From the NCBI GenBank assembly GCA_903901395.1, contig CAIUQW010000362.1:1-6660 (forward strand): a stretch of DNA of 6,660 nt. Reading direction: 5' to 3'. Every line of letters starts with the position of its first letter. Positions within the stretch are counted from its first letter, which is position 1. Both the position numbers and the translations under genes were made by a program. The stretch comes from an uncultured Chlorobiales bacterium. Lineage in GTDB: Bacteria; Bacteroidota; Chlorobiia; Chlorobiales; Chlorobiaceae. Shown here in pieces: positions 1 through 5,905 of this stretch. The notes below the pieces were generated by a model. That model was not told where the DNA came from and did not search any database. It saw nothing but the letters and a program-made list of their open reading frames with translations.

Positions 1-294
1 ATCGACACCGGTGATTTCGTGGTCGTGACCAATGCCGGCAAAGTTGCGCTGAGCGGTAAAAAACACGACGACAAGACCTACTTCTCGCACTCCCACTATC
101 CGGGTGGCGTCAGAATCGACAGTGTGAAAGACCTTCTCCAGAAAAAGCCGGAAAAGGTGATCGAGCACGCTGTGTGGGGCATGCTGCCGCACAACAACCT
201 TGGCCGCCAGCTCTTCAAGAAGCTGAAGGTCTATGCAGGCCCGGAGCATCCGCACGCCGCGCAGACACCGGTGGAAATGAAAGTCAATCAATAA
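1..294 (+). CDS. rplM: 50S ribosomal protein L13, C-terminal part (5' truncated by window edge)
   Basis: This is the 3' part of the gene for large-subunit protein L13 (uL13), an early-assembly protein that binds 23S rRNA. The reading frame is open from base 1 and gives 97 residues before the TAA at 292-294, about two thirds of the usual length of roughly 145-150 residues. The hallmark of the family is visible near the C-terminus: [20 protein letters not shown], followed by [13 protein letters not shown]. The GTG at 19 is an internal valine codon and not the start, because the frame runs upstream past it (IDTGDFVVV, typical L13). rpsI begins 15 bases after the stop, the classical L13-S9 pairing, so both are probably on one transcript. 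Identification is firm; only the 5' end is missing. Confidence 0.97.
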   Translation: MDTGDFVVVTNAGKVALSGKKHDDKTYFSHSHYPGGVRIDSVKDLLQKKPEKVIEHAVWGMLPHNNLGRQLFKKLKVYAGPEHPHAAQTPVEMKVNQ

Positions 295-309
295 ACATAA
301 CGCATACTG

Positions 310-699
310 ATGAAAGAGGTTATCGATACCGTAGGCCGCCGCAAGACCTCCGTTGCCCGCGTGTTCATGTCGCCGGGCAAGGGCAAGATCGTGGTCAACA
401 AGCTGCCGGTCGAAGATTATTTCAAGGATGAGTTCAAGAGAAGCCAGGCGCTGAAGCCGCTGGTTGCCGCTGAAAAGCTGAACGATTTCGATATCACGGT
501 CAATGTCAAGGGCGGCGGTCTCACCGGTCAGTCCGGCGCGGTTAGCCTCGCCATCGCCAGAGCGCTGGTCGAGTTCGACGATTCGATTCGCACTGCGCTC
601 AGGCCCGATCGTCTGCTCACCCGCGATCCCCGCATGGTCGAGAGGAAGAAATATGGCAAGAAGAAAGCCCGCAAATCCTTCCAGTTCTCGAAGCGCTGA
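310..699 (+). CDS. rpsI: 30S ribosomal protein S9
   Basis: This gene encodes small-subunit protein S9 (uS9), 129 residues, the normal bacterial length. It sits in the head of the 30S subunit, and its basic C-terminal tail reaches towards the P-site tRNA. The sequence shows the N-terminal [13 protein letters not shown] (residues 8-20), the family signature [19 protein letters not shown] (68-86), and the basic end [13 protein letters not shown] with the conserved terminal SKR. The ATG at 310 is chosen because the protein then starts with the usual short lead into [10 protein letters not shown]. No clear Shine-Dalgarno sequence precedes it (the upstream bases are A/T-rich), so translation may depend on coupling to rplM, whose stop lies 15 bases upstream. 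Identification is very secure. Confidence 0.98.
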   Translation: MKEVIDTVGRRKTSVARVFMSPGKGKIVVNKLPVEDYFKDEFKRSQALKPLVAAEKLNDFDITVNVKGGGLTGQSGAVSLAIARALVEFDDSIRTALRPDRLLTRDPRMVERKKYGKKKARKSFQFSKR

Positions 700-726
700 T
701 TTTTTCGTAGCAACAATCATCTCGCA

Positions 727-809
727 TACCCTGTCACTCCGGCTCGCCGGATAACGCTCCGGGGAAGTGTCCCGACTCTGTTCGGGATCCCTCAGGCGGC
801 GGCAGGGTA
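727..809 (+). promoter_or_regulatory. possible structured leader of the rpsB-tsf mRNA
   Basis: The 140-base rpsI-rpsB gap contains nested complementary segments. TACCCTG at 727-733 pairs perfectly with CAGGGTA at 803-809 and would close a multibranch structure. Inside it lie hairpin 738-742/747-751 (TCCGG, loop CTCG, CCGGA) and hairpin 770-775/782-787 (TCCCGA, six-base loop, TCGGGA). An alternative four-pair helix, 762-765 with 770-773, would compete with the second hairpin. The closing helix ends about 15 bases before the Shine-Dalgarno sequence of rpsB. Ribosomal protein operons are often autoregulated through such leaders, and S2 regulates rpsB-tsf in E. coli. Function here is inferred from structure and position. 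It could also be a dispersed intergenic repeat or chance pairing in GC-rich DNA. Confidence 0.4.
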
Positions 810-824
810 GAGGATCAACTAAAC

Positions 825-831
825 AAAGGAG
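825..831 (+). promoter_or_regulatory. ribosome binding site of rpsB
   Basis: AAAGGAG lies eight bases before the ATG at 840. It is one of the best Shine-Dalgarno sequences in the housekeeping block and fixes the rpsB start. It contrasts with rpsI and tsf, which have no recognisable site. Confidence 0.85.
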
Positions 832-839
832 ACATCACC

Positions 840-1583
840 ATGTCCAAATTCCAGCTCGAAGAGATGCTTCGCGCAGGCGTGCACTTCGGTCACCTCGCCC
901 GCCGCTGGAGCCCGAAAATGAAGCCGTACATCTTCATGGAGAAGAACGGCGTCCACATCATCGACCTCAAGAAAACGCTCGTCATGGCTGACGAGGCGCT
1001 CAAGGCAATCGAGGCTATCGCTTCGACGGGCCGCGAGATCATGCTGGTCGGCACCAAGAAACAGGCCAAGGTCATCATCGCCGAACAGGCCGAGCGCGCC
1101 GGTATGCCGTACGTCTGCGAGCGCTGGCTCGGCGGCATGCTGACCAACTTCTCGACCATCCGCCAGAGCATCCGCCGCATGAACGCCATCGACCGCATGG
1201 AGACCGACGGCACCTTCGACATGATCACCAAGAAAGAGCGCCTCATGCTGCTCCGCGAAAAGGACAAGCTGGTGCGCATCCTCGGCGGTATCTCCAACAT
1301 GAACCGCTTGCCCGCCGCTCTGTTCGTGGTCGATATCAAGAAAGAGCACATCGCCATCAAAGAGGCCCGCTCGCTCGGCATTCCGATTTTCGCCATGGTC
1401 GATACCAACTGCGATCCTGACGAGGTCGATTACGTCATTCCGGCCAACGACGACGCCATCCGCTCCATCGACCTGATGGTCAAGGCGGTTGCCGACACCA
1501 TCATCAACGCCCGTTCGCTTCAGGTCGAGCAGGAAGTGCTCGCCGAGATGGACGAGGCTGCCGAAGAAGAGGTCGCCGACTGA
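840..1583 (+). CDS. rpsB: 30S ribosomal protein S2
   Basis: This gene encodes small-subunit protein S2 (uS2), 247 residues, a normal length. S2 joins late in 30S assembly, at the head-body junction. The N-terminus reads [18 protein letters not shown] followed by [12 protein letters not shown], the classical S2 opening. Also typical are [25 protein letters not shown] and the C-terminal block PALFVVDI(K)KEH...[30 protein letters not shown]. The protein ends in an acidic tail ([14 protein letters not shown]). The ATG at 840 is supported by a strong Shine-Dalgarno sequence eight bases upstream. tsf follows after 89 bases, the widespread rpsB-tsf operon. The long reading frames on the opposite strand here are shadows created by codon bias. 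Identification is certain. Confidence 0.98.
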   Translation: MSKFQLEEMLRAGVHFGHLARRWSPKMKPYIFMEKNGVHIIDLKKTLVMADEALKAIEAIASTGREIMLVGTKKQAKVIIAEQAERAGMPYVCERWLGGMLTNFSTIRQSIRRMNAIDRMETDGTFDMITKKERLMLLREKDKLVRILGGISNMNRLPAALFVVDIKKEHIAIKEARSLGIPIFAMVDTNCDPDEVDYVIPANDDAIRSIDLMVKAVADTIINARSLQVEQEVLAEMDEAAEEEVAD

Positions 1584-1599
1584 TTTATACCGTAACGAC

Positions 1600-1632
1600 C
1601 GTCCGGCATGGAAAATATCTCCATGCCGGACG
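1600..1632 (+). other. perfect 13-bp hairpin between rpsB and tsf
   Basis: Bases 1600-1612 (CGTCCGGCATGGA) are the exact reverse complement of 1620-1632, with a seven-base AT-rich loop. The hairpin starts 17 bases after the rpsB stop. No T-run follows, so it does not look like a normal intrinsic terminator. It may be an RNA processing or stability element, or a partial attenuator that sets the rpsB:tsf ratio. The hairpin itself is directly visible; its role is inference. Confidence 0.7.
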
Positions 1633-1672
1633 ACCGCAACCCCAATCACGATTACCATACCGATAGATTATT

Positions 1673-2539
1673 ATGAGCCAGATTTCCGCCAAAGACGTCA
1701 AGAATCTCAGGGATACCACCGGCGTCGGCATGATGGAGTGCAAGAAGGCCCTCGAAGAGACCGGGGGTGACATGCAGAAAGCCATCGAATATCTCCGCAA
1801 GAAGGGCGCTGCAATGGCCGCCAAGCGCGCTGACCGCGAAGCTTCGGAAGGCATGATCTGCATCAGATTGAGCGACGACCAGAAGACGGGCGTGATTCTC
1901 GAACTCAACTGCGAGACCGATTTCGTGGCTCGCGGCGAGGTGTTCACCGGTTTCGCCAGCGAACTGGCTGGCCTGGCGCTCGCCAACAACTGCGAATCGC
2001 GCGAAGCGCTGCTCGCCATCAACCTCGGCGAAGCTTACGGCAACGAGAGCGTCGAAGAGGCGCTGAAGTCGATGACCGGCAAGGTCGGCGAGAAACTCGA
2101 ACTCAAGCGCCTCGCCAGGCTGTCGGCTGAAGCGGGCGTGCTCGAAAGCTACATTCATCCCGGCGCGCAGCTTGCCGCATTGATCTCGGTCGATACCGAC
2201 AAGCCGGAAGAGACCAAAGCGCTCGCCAAAGACCTCGCCATGCAGGTCGCCGCAGCCGCTCCGATTGTCGTTGGCCGCGATGCCGTGCCCTCCGACCTCA
2301 TCGAGAAAGAGAAGGAGATTTACCGCCAGCAGGCGCTTGCCGAGGGCAAGAAAGAGGAGTTCGTGGACAAGATCGTCATGGGCCGTCTCAGCAAGTACTA
2401 TCAGGAGGTGGTGCTCACCGAGCAGAGCTTCATCAAGGATCAGAATGCCCGCGTTTCCGCCGTGCTCGACGACTTCATGAAGAAGAACCAGGCGCAAGTC
2501 AAGGTGAACGCCTTTGTCAGGTATCAGTTAGGAGCCTGA
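1673..2539 (+). CDS. tsf: translation elongation factor Ts (EF-Ts)
   Basis: EF-Ts is the cytoplasmic guanine-nucleotide exchange factor that releases GDP from EF-Tu. The product is 288 residues, close to the E. coli protein (283). Residues 1-55 form the N-terminal UBA-like domain ([24 protein letters not shown], then AIEYLRKKG). The core motif TDFVAR is at 82-87; its Asp-Phe pair (83-84) matches the residues known to wedge into EF-Tu near the magnesium site. The dimerisation/core part follows ([30 protein letters not shown] split over 144-173), and a conserved C-terminal portion is near 238-265. The ATG at 1673 gives the expected N-terminus, although no Shine-Dalgarno sequence is visible (the upstream bases are AT-rich). 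A strong terminator follows the stop, so tsf is probably the last gene of its transcript. Confidence 0.98.
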   Translation: MSQISAKDVKNLRDTTGVGMMECKKALEETGGDMQKAIEYLRKKGAAMAAKRADREASEGMICIRLSDDQKTGVILELNCETDFVARGEVFTGFASELAGLALANNCESREALLAINLGEAYGNESVEEALKSMTGKVGEKLELKRLARLSAEAGVLESYIHPGAQLAALISVDTDKPEETKALAKDLAMQVAAAAPIVVGRDAVPSDLIEKEKEIYRQQALAEGKKEEFVDKIVMGRLSKYYQEVVLTEQSFIKDQNARVSAVLDDFMKKNQAQVKVNAFVRYQLGA

Positions 2540-2544
2540 AACTG

Positions 2545-2577
2545 AAAAAAGCCTCGTTGATGCGAGGCTTTTTTTTT
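2545..2577 (+). terminator. intrinsic terminator after tsf
   Basis: An A-run (2545-2550) leads into the perfect stem GCCTCG (2551-2556)/CGAGGC (2563-2568) with a six-base loop, followed by nine consecutive T (2569-2577). The A-run can extend the stem by pairing with the T-run. The structure begins six bases after the tsf stop. It is a textbook rho-independent terminator and separates the tsf transcript from pyrH. Confidence 0.93.
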
Positions 2578-2627
2578 GCTTATTGGAAGGAATACCTTTC
2601 ATTTCTGTTGGAAAGCCAATCATCAGT

Positions 2628-2635
2628 AAAAGGAG
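2628..2635 (+). promoter_or_regulatory. ribosome binding site that sets the pyrH start
   Basis: AAAGGAGG lies eight bases before the ATG at 2644. The reading frame is open further upstream, to 2557 inside the tsf terminator, but this near-perfect Shine-Dalgarno sequence together with the family N-terminus ([13 protein letters not shown]) places the real start at 2644. Confidence 0.88.
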
Positions 2636-2643
2636 GAGCAGAC

Positions 2644-3363
2644 ATGTTAAAGTACCGGAGAATCCTGCTCAAGATCAGTGGCGAGTCACTTGCCGGAGAG
2701 AGCGGATATGGCATCGATGCCGCGGTTCTCGAAAGCTTTGCCGACGAAATCAAGGAGGCATGCGACCTCGGCGGCGAGATTGCGCTCGTGATTGGCGGAG
2801 GCAATATTTTTCGCGGACTCTCCACGGCGGCGGCCTCGATGGATCGCGTGCAGGCCGACTACATGGGGATGCTCGCCACGGTGATCAACTCGCTGGCGCT
2901 TCAGGACGCGCTGGAACGGAAAGGCATCTACACACGCCTTTTGACCGCCATCAAGATGGAGCAGATCGCCGAGCCGTTCATCCGCCGCCGCGCGGTGCGC
3001 CACCTCGAAAAAGGGCGCGTCGTCATCTTCGGCGCGGGCACCGGCAACCCCTACTTCACCACCGATACCGCAGCCTCGCTTCGCGCCATCGAGATCGAGG
3101 CCGACGTCATCATCAAGGGCACCAGAGTCGAAGGGGTCTACGACTCCGATCCTGAGAAGAACCCCGACGCGGAATTTTTCCCGCGGATCTCCTATTTCGA
3201 CGTGATGCATAAAAATCTCCGCGTGATGGACATGACCGCCATCACCCTCTGCCGCGAAAACACTCTGCCAATCGTCGTGATGAACATGAACACCAGCGGC
3301 AACCTGACGCGCCTGCTCAAAGGCGAACCGATAGGCACGCTCGTGCACGCAGGAGAGGAGTAG
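2644..3363 (+). CDS. pyrH: UMP kinase (uridylate kinase)
   Basis: PyrH phosphorylates UMP to UDP with ATP in the pyrimidine pathway. It is a hexameric cytoplasmic enzyme of the amino acid kinase fold. The product is 239 residues, the family's usual size. Visible motifs are the N-terminal [10 protein letters not shown] (residues 7-16, phosphate-binding lysine), GGGN at 51-54 followed by [23 protein letters not shown] (72-90, the UMP-site region), [16 protein letters not shown] (129-144), and [15 protein letters not shown] (156-170, nucleotide-binding region). The ATG at 2644 is chosen on its Shine-Dalgarno sequence; an open extension of 29 codons upstream overlaps a terminator and is not credible. 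pyrH often follows tsf in bacteria, but here a terminator stands between them, so it should have its own promoter in 2578-2627. I see no convincing -35/-10 pair there. Confidence 0.97.
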   Translation: MLKYRRILLKISGESLAGESGYGIDAAVLESFADEIKEACDLGGEIALVIGGGNIFRGLSTAAASMDRVQADYMGMLATVINSLALQDALERKGIYTRLLTAIKMEQIAEPFIRRRAVRHLEKGRVVIFGAGTGNPYFTTDTAASLRAIEIEADVIIKGTRVEGVYDSDPEKNPDAEFFPRISYFDVMHKNLRVMDMTAITLCRENTLPIVVMNMNTSGNLTRLLKGEPIGTLVHAGEE

Positions 3364-3366
3364 CCG

Positions 3367-3389
3367 TTGATAATGGATAGTTGATAATG
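3367..3389 (+). repeat. short tandem direct repeat after pyrH
   Basis: TTGATAATG occurs at 3367-3375 and again at 3381-3389, a period of 14 bases. The tract contains stop codons in more than one frame and lies between the pyrH stop and its terminator. It has no clear function and may be replication slippage. Confidence 0.5.
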
Positions 3390-3393
3390 AAAG

Positions 3394-3425
3394 AAGGGCG
3401 AGCTGGCGGGTTCGCCCTTTTGCTT
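3394..3425 (+). terminator. intrinsic terminator after pyrH
   Basis: AAGGGCGA (3394-3401) pairs perfectly with TCGCCCTT (3412-3419) around a ten-base loop. It is followed by T, T and GCTTTT, so the T-tract is modest and interrupted by GC. The structure lies 30 bases after the pyrH stop and is a convincing end for the pyrH transcript. Confidence 0.8.
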
Positions 3426-3429
3426 TTAT

Positions 3430-3659
3430 GGAAAAGGGAGCGAAAAAATGGTTCGGGAAAAAGTCCACTCCGGCCTCCATACATCGGCAAGCCAAGTCAT
3501 CTGTAAAGCGTTGCGCTCATGGATGAACAGGATTCGATTTGGAAAGCCAGATTTGATCTGTTGCGGCAGGAGATTCATGCGGGACTGCAAAGCGGAACAG
3601 CGACGGCCTGGAATCCTGAAGAGATAAAGCAGACCGGACGAGAAAGAGGTAAGGCGTGA
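3430..3659 (+). pseudogene. parD: ParD-type antitoxin, N-terminally truncated and frameshifted
   Basis: Two overlapping frames together read as a ParD-like ribbon-helix-helix antitoxin. The first part has codons in phase with 3448 and gives EKMVREKVHSGLHTSASQV then ICKALR, resembling the usual 'EKV.SG.Y.SASEVVREALRL'. The second part starts at the ATG at 3519 and gives MDEQDSIWKARFDLLRQEIH then AGLQSGTATAWNPEEIKQTG, the toxin-binding C-terminal half. They join if one base is restored at 3514-3518 (CGCTC where CGCCTC, Arg-Leu, is expected). Left as it is, the first frame ends at 3625-3627 and the second at 3657-3659. The DNA-contacting beta strand expected ahead of residue EKMV is missing, because the pyrH terminator lies there. 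A GGGAG six to seven bases before the ATG at 3448 could start a 59-residue product, and the ATG at 3519 a 46-residue one. The toxin gene begins 13 bases downstream. The family assignment rests on pattern recognition. Confidence 0.75.
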
Positions 3660-3672
3660 GCAGGAGAGTATC

Positions 3673-3972
3673 ATGCCGACAATCAGGATTAGCCTGCTCG
3701 TTTTCGACGATCTTGCCGAAATATGGAGTTATATCGCAGAATACAGCCCGACCCGAGCCGACACGTTTATCGACTCAATCGACAGAAAATTCGATGAGTT
3801 GTCACGTTTACCCCATATCGGGCGGTCTCGCAGCGAACTTTTGCCGGGGCTGTGCAGTTTTCCGGTCGGTCATTATATCGTTTTATACCTCGTCATTACG
3901 GACGGCATAGAAGTTGTCAGGGTGCAGCCTGCATCGAGAGACATCGATGCGCAACTCAATCCACAGCAATAG
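3673..3972 (+). CDS. parE: ParE/RelE-superfamily toxin of a type II toxin-antitoxin pair
   Basis: The product is 99 residues, the usual size for ParE. ParE toxins act on DNA gyrase, while RelE relatives cut mRNA on the ribosome; the sequence favours ParE. Visible features are DDLAEIWSYIAEYSP (residues 12-26), the helix FIDSIDRKFDELSRLPHIGR (32-51), then LLPGLCSFPVGHYIVLYLVI (56-75) and GIEVVRVQPASRDID (78-92), matching the 'G.RSFPVG.Y.IFY......IE.LRV.HG.RDI' pattern. The ATG at 3673 has AGGAG six bases upstream. The frame is uninterrupted and looks intact. It lies 13 bases after the broken antitoxin, the normal antitoxin-toxin order. The recombinase ATG follows the TAG stop with no gap. The exact target cannot be decided from sequence alone. 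Confidence 0.88.
   Translation: MPTIRISLLVFDDLAEIWSYIAEYSPTRADTFIDSIDRKFDELSRLPHIGRSRSELLPGLCSFPVGHYIVLYLVITDGIEVVRVQPASRDIDAQLNPQQ
3957..3970 (+). repeat. 14-bp direct repeat, left copy
   Basis: CAATCCACAGCAAT here covers the last codons of the toxin gene, and the same 14 bases occur at 6032-6045 just before the transporter gene. The two copies bracket the recombinase pseudogene and the insertion sequence. They may mark the ends of an inserted segment or be chance. Confidence 0.45.
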
Positions 3973-4473
3973 ATGGAAGGGCGACAAATCGGCTATGCCA
4001 GAGTTTCGACAGACGGCCAGAAACTCAACCTCCAGCTCGATGCCCTCAAGCATGTCAGCATCTCCGAAAAACTCATCTTCATCGACAAAGCCAGCGGATC
4101 GAAATCCGAACGCCCGGGCCTCACCGCCTGTATGAATGAGCTGAAGTCCTGTGATACCCTCGTCATCTGGAGACTCGACCGCCTTGGCTCGGTCACAGAA
4201 ACACCTCATCGAAAATGTCGAAGAGCTGAAGGGGCGGCAAATCAGCTTCCGCTCGATCAGTGACGGCCGCATCGACACCACCACCGCATCAGGTGAAATG
4301 GTCGTTAATATCTTTGCCATTCTCGCACAGTTTGAGCGCCGACTGATGCAGGAACGCTGAAAGCCGCTCGCGCGAGAAGGAAGAAGGGCGGACGACCGAA
4401 AATTTCTCCAGATGATTCGAAAGTCCAGATGGCCAGAAAGATGAGCGAAAACCTCAGTGACCGGAGCCCGTGA
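3973..4473 (+). pseudogene. serine recombinase (resolvase/invertase), frameshifted
   Basis: Members of this family cut and rejoin DNA at specific sites through a serine-DNA bond. The first frame (from the ATG at 3973) gives [11 protein letters not shown] at residues 6-16, with the catalytic serine at 12 and the conserved arginine at 10, and then VIWRLDRLG (64-72). An extra T near 4189 shifts the frame. The next frame continues [20 protein letters not shown], then GRIDTTTASGEMVVNIFAIL and AQFERRLMQER up to a TGA at 4358-4360. Beyond a second disruption the frame resumes as AARARRKKGGRPKISPDDSK and VQMARKMSENLSDRSP, ending at the TGA at 4471-4473. The C-terminal helix-turn-helix that should follow is absent. 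The gene is therefore a pseudogene with at least two frame errors and a lost DNA-binding end. It abuts the toxin stop directly. It was probably a Gin/Tn3-type resolvase or invertase of about 190 residues. Confidence 0.88.
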
Positions 4474-4618
4474 AATTGAACCATCGGCTTTTGGAAAGAT
4501 TCGCTTTGTGATGGGACTGCTCTCTATTATTTCACATAGATAATAGAATATTTTTCGGTTATCTGTTTAAAATATATGAGATTAGAACAGACGCTTAGGA
4601 AATACGGTGGCGTGCCAA
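4474..4618. other. AT-rich stretch between recombinase remnant and insertion sequence
   Basis: This stretch is visibly richer in A and T than the housekeeping block. A short open frame starts at the ATG at 4576 (MRLEQTLRKYGGVPRAIAK) and runs into the left end of the insertion sequence, stopping at 4681-4683. Its first residues resemble the start of a small helix-turn-helix protein, but this is only an impression and no ribosome binding site precedes it. It could be the 5' stub of a gene interrupted by the insertion sequence. Otherwise I see no gene here. Confidence 0.4.
4523..4555 (+). terminator. weak AT-rich hairpin with T-run
   Basis: TCTATTAT (4523-4530) pairs perfectly with ATAATAGA (4540-4547) around a nine-base loop, with ATATTTTT after it. 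The stem is almost all A-T pairs, so termination would be weak. It may be a remnant terminator of the recombinase region. Confidence 0.3.
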
Positions 4619-4642
4619 GAGCAATTGCCAAAAGTTGTGTTT
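4619..4642 (+). repeat. left terminal inverted repeat of the insertion sequence
   Basis: It begins with GAG and contains CAAAAGTTGTGTTT at 4629-4642. It matches the reverse complement of 5672-5695 at 19 of 24 positions and lies just outside the transposase stop at 4652-4654. Confidence 0.7.
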
Positions 4643-4651
4643 TACGTTCAG

Positions 4652-5607
4652 CTAAGCGGCAAGTGGTTCCTCGATTCCATTGATAAATTTGACGCCGCTC
4701 AAGACCTTCCCGATGAGTTGGTGCGCGTTCAGTTTTCTCCATTTCAGCGCTGCCCGTTCGGCCAGCTTGAACACCATGGCCAGCGTCGTTGCCATGCTGC
4801 CTTGGCCTCGGGTCTTGGCCGTGCGGAGTCGAACGGTCGCAAATGCCGATTCGATCATGTTGGTACTGCGATTATGCTGCCAGTGTTCGACCGGGTAATG
4901 GTAAAACGTGAACAGCCTCGCTTCGTCCTTGACCAGGGCTTCAACCGCTTTCGGTTATTTGGTCTGGTAACGCTCCTGAAATCGAATGAATGCATTTCGG
5001 ACATCCTGTTCGGTCTCGGCCTGATAGATGTCGTGCATCAGCGATTTGGCGCTCGGCTGAACGGTTTTCGGCATCTTGTCCAGCGCGTTGGCCGTCTTGT
5101 GCACCCAACACCGTTGCCGTTCTGCAGCCGGATCCACTTCCGGTGCTCTTCCTGTCAGAGATACTTCACTGGCGTGATCGAAGTTGACGAAAAACCCGCC
5201 GGAAGCTCGCCGAACAGCTGTTCAAACGCTGGAATGAAATCGTTGTCCGACAGGCCGCAGAGGTAAAAAAGCGGCAGAGACTCTTCGATATGCAGGGTTT
5301 TTCTCATGTATTTCGGGATCAGCGCGCTCACAAAGGGTTTGATGGACGGCACCAACGAACGGTTTCGAGGCACTTTCACCGTCAGTGGGCCGACCGTCGA
5401 GCTGATGGTTCGTTCTGAAAGATACCCGTTTCTGACCACGGCAGCTTTGCCAACAGCGGTCTTGATCTGCCGATACGGCTCTATGGACGTCGTAATTTCG
5501 GCTTCCATTGCCAGAGCGATCAACTGTTGTGCTGCAAGCCTGGCCAATGCTTCAAGGCCTGCCCCTTTGCCGGGAAGTTCGAGTATCGATGAGGTTTCTT
5601 TCAACAT
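4652..5607 (-). pseudogene. IS256-family transposase with internal deletion and nonsense codons
   Basis: The N-terminal half (5607 down to 5155) gives a typical IS256-type start: VVRNGYLSERTI, VGPLTVKVPRNR, FVSALIPKYMRKT and FYLCGLSDNDF. It is preceded by a good ribosome binding site (AAGGAG, plus-strand 5616-5621). A TGA at 5155-5157 stands where TGG is expected (SITPVKYL-stop-QEEHRKW). Right after HRKW, at about 5120-5134, the sequence jumps to ERQRCWVHKTANALDKMPK in another frame. Roughly 100 residues normally lie between these points; they include the first two catalytic aspartates of the DDE triad and are missing. A second nonsense codon, TAA at 4955-4957, replaces a tyrosine (QTK-stop-PKAVEAL). 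The same frame then runs through HYPVEHWQHNRSTNMIESAF, which keeps the catalytic glutamate, to the stop at 4652-4654. The enzyme is certainly non-functional. Confidence 0.93.
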
Positions 5608-5671
5608 CTGCTGTGCTCCTTGTGTTTTTCCTCAAGGTCGCACTGGCCGCCGATCTTTCGGCTATGCCTTC

Positions 5672-5695
5672 AAATACAACTTTTGAAAATAACTC
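5672..5695 (-). repeat. right terminal inverted repeat of the insertion sequence
   Basis: Read on the - strand from 5695, it begins GAG and contains CAAAAGTTGTATTT (plus-strand 5672-5685). It pairs with the left end at 4619-4642 with 19 of 24 matches and lies 64 bases upstream of the transposase start codon. Confidence 0.7.
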
Positions 5696-5905
5696 ACCGA
5701 TCTGGTGTGTACCTCTCCAGACATTGCTCGTGGAATTATTCGTCAGATAAATAACAGAAGTAGCGAAGACAAGAACTCATCCCGAATCAGCTTGAAAGCC
5801 AAACTTCGTGAACGTCTTAAAGCCCGAAATTGCAAAGGGTTGACTGAATTGACGGATGCAGAAAAACGTTGGTTGTTAGACACCAGTGAGGATTCCGACG
5901 AGTAA
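5696..5905 (+). CDS. small hypothetical protein or 3' fragment of an interrupted gene
   Basis: The reading frame is open from the edge of the insertion sequence to the TAA at 5903-5905. A GTG at 5705 would give 66 residues, but no ribosome binding site precedes it, so this may be the tail of a gene whose start was lost when the insertion sequence arrived. The protein is highly charged: a basic middle (LKAKLRERLKARNCKG) and an acidic end (TDAEKRWLLDTSEDSDE), probably helical. I recognise no family. Codon use is AT-rich (ATTATTCGT, ATAAATAAC) and unlike the pyrH or transporter genes, pointing to foreign origin. The left flank of the insertion sequence holds a possible 5' stub (MRLEQTLRKYGG from 4576), but nothing proves that the two belong together. 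Confidence 0.4.
   Translation, partial: TDLVCTSPDIARGIIRQINNRSSEDKNSSRISLKAKLRERLKARNCKGLTELTDAEKRWLLDTSEDSDE

Larger units (their letters stand above)
4619..5695 (-). mobile_element. defective IS256-family insertion sequence
   Basis: The element is about 1077 bp and contains one transposase pseudogene on the - strand. The ends are set by imperfect terminal inverted repeats: 4619-4642 and the reverse complement of 5672-5695 match at 19 of 24 positions, including GAG at both tips and the shared core CAAAAGTTGT. This core resembles the IS256-family ends that I know. Intact relatives are usually about 1.3-1.4 kb; the shortage fits the deletion inside the transposase. I found no 8-9 bp target duplication directly outside the tips (CGTGCCAA on the left, ACCGATCTG on the right). 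That suggests loss or rearrangement of a flank, or slightly misplaced ends. The copy cannot encode an active transposase and could move only if one were supplied in trans. Confidence 0.78.

Noticed and set aside
819..1658. 279-codon open frame on the - strand
   Set aside because: It lies antisense to rpsB, a certain gene. The translation is a His/Asp/Val-rich shadow typical of GC-biased codons, with no recognisable domain.
1652..2497. 281-codon open frame on the - strand
   Set aside because: It is antisense to tsf, with the same kind of shadow composition and no support as a gene.
2557..2643. 29-codon N-terminal extension of pyrH
   Set aside because: It overlaps the stem and T-run of the tsf terminator, and a near-perfect Shine-Dalgarno sequence supports the start at 2644.
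2686..3495. 269-codon open frame on the - strand
   Set aside because: It covers pyrH in antisense and crosses the pyrH terminator. No motif or ribosome binding evidence supports it.
3514..3518. Programmed ribosomal frameshift in the antitoxin
   Set aside because: No slippery heptamer or downstream stem is evident. A simple loss of one C from CGCCTC explains the shift better.
4607..5266. 219-codon open frame on the + strand
   Set aside because: It is antisense to the transposase pseudogene, whose - strand translation clearly matches the IS256 family.
4611..5704. Target-site duplication around the insertion sequence
   Set aside because: Bases outside the two tips (CGTGCCAA and ACCGATCTG) do not match, and small shifts of the boundary did not give a match either.
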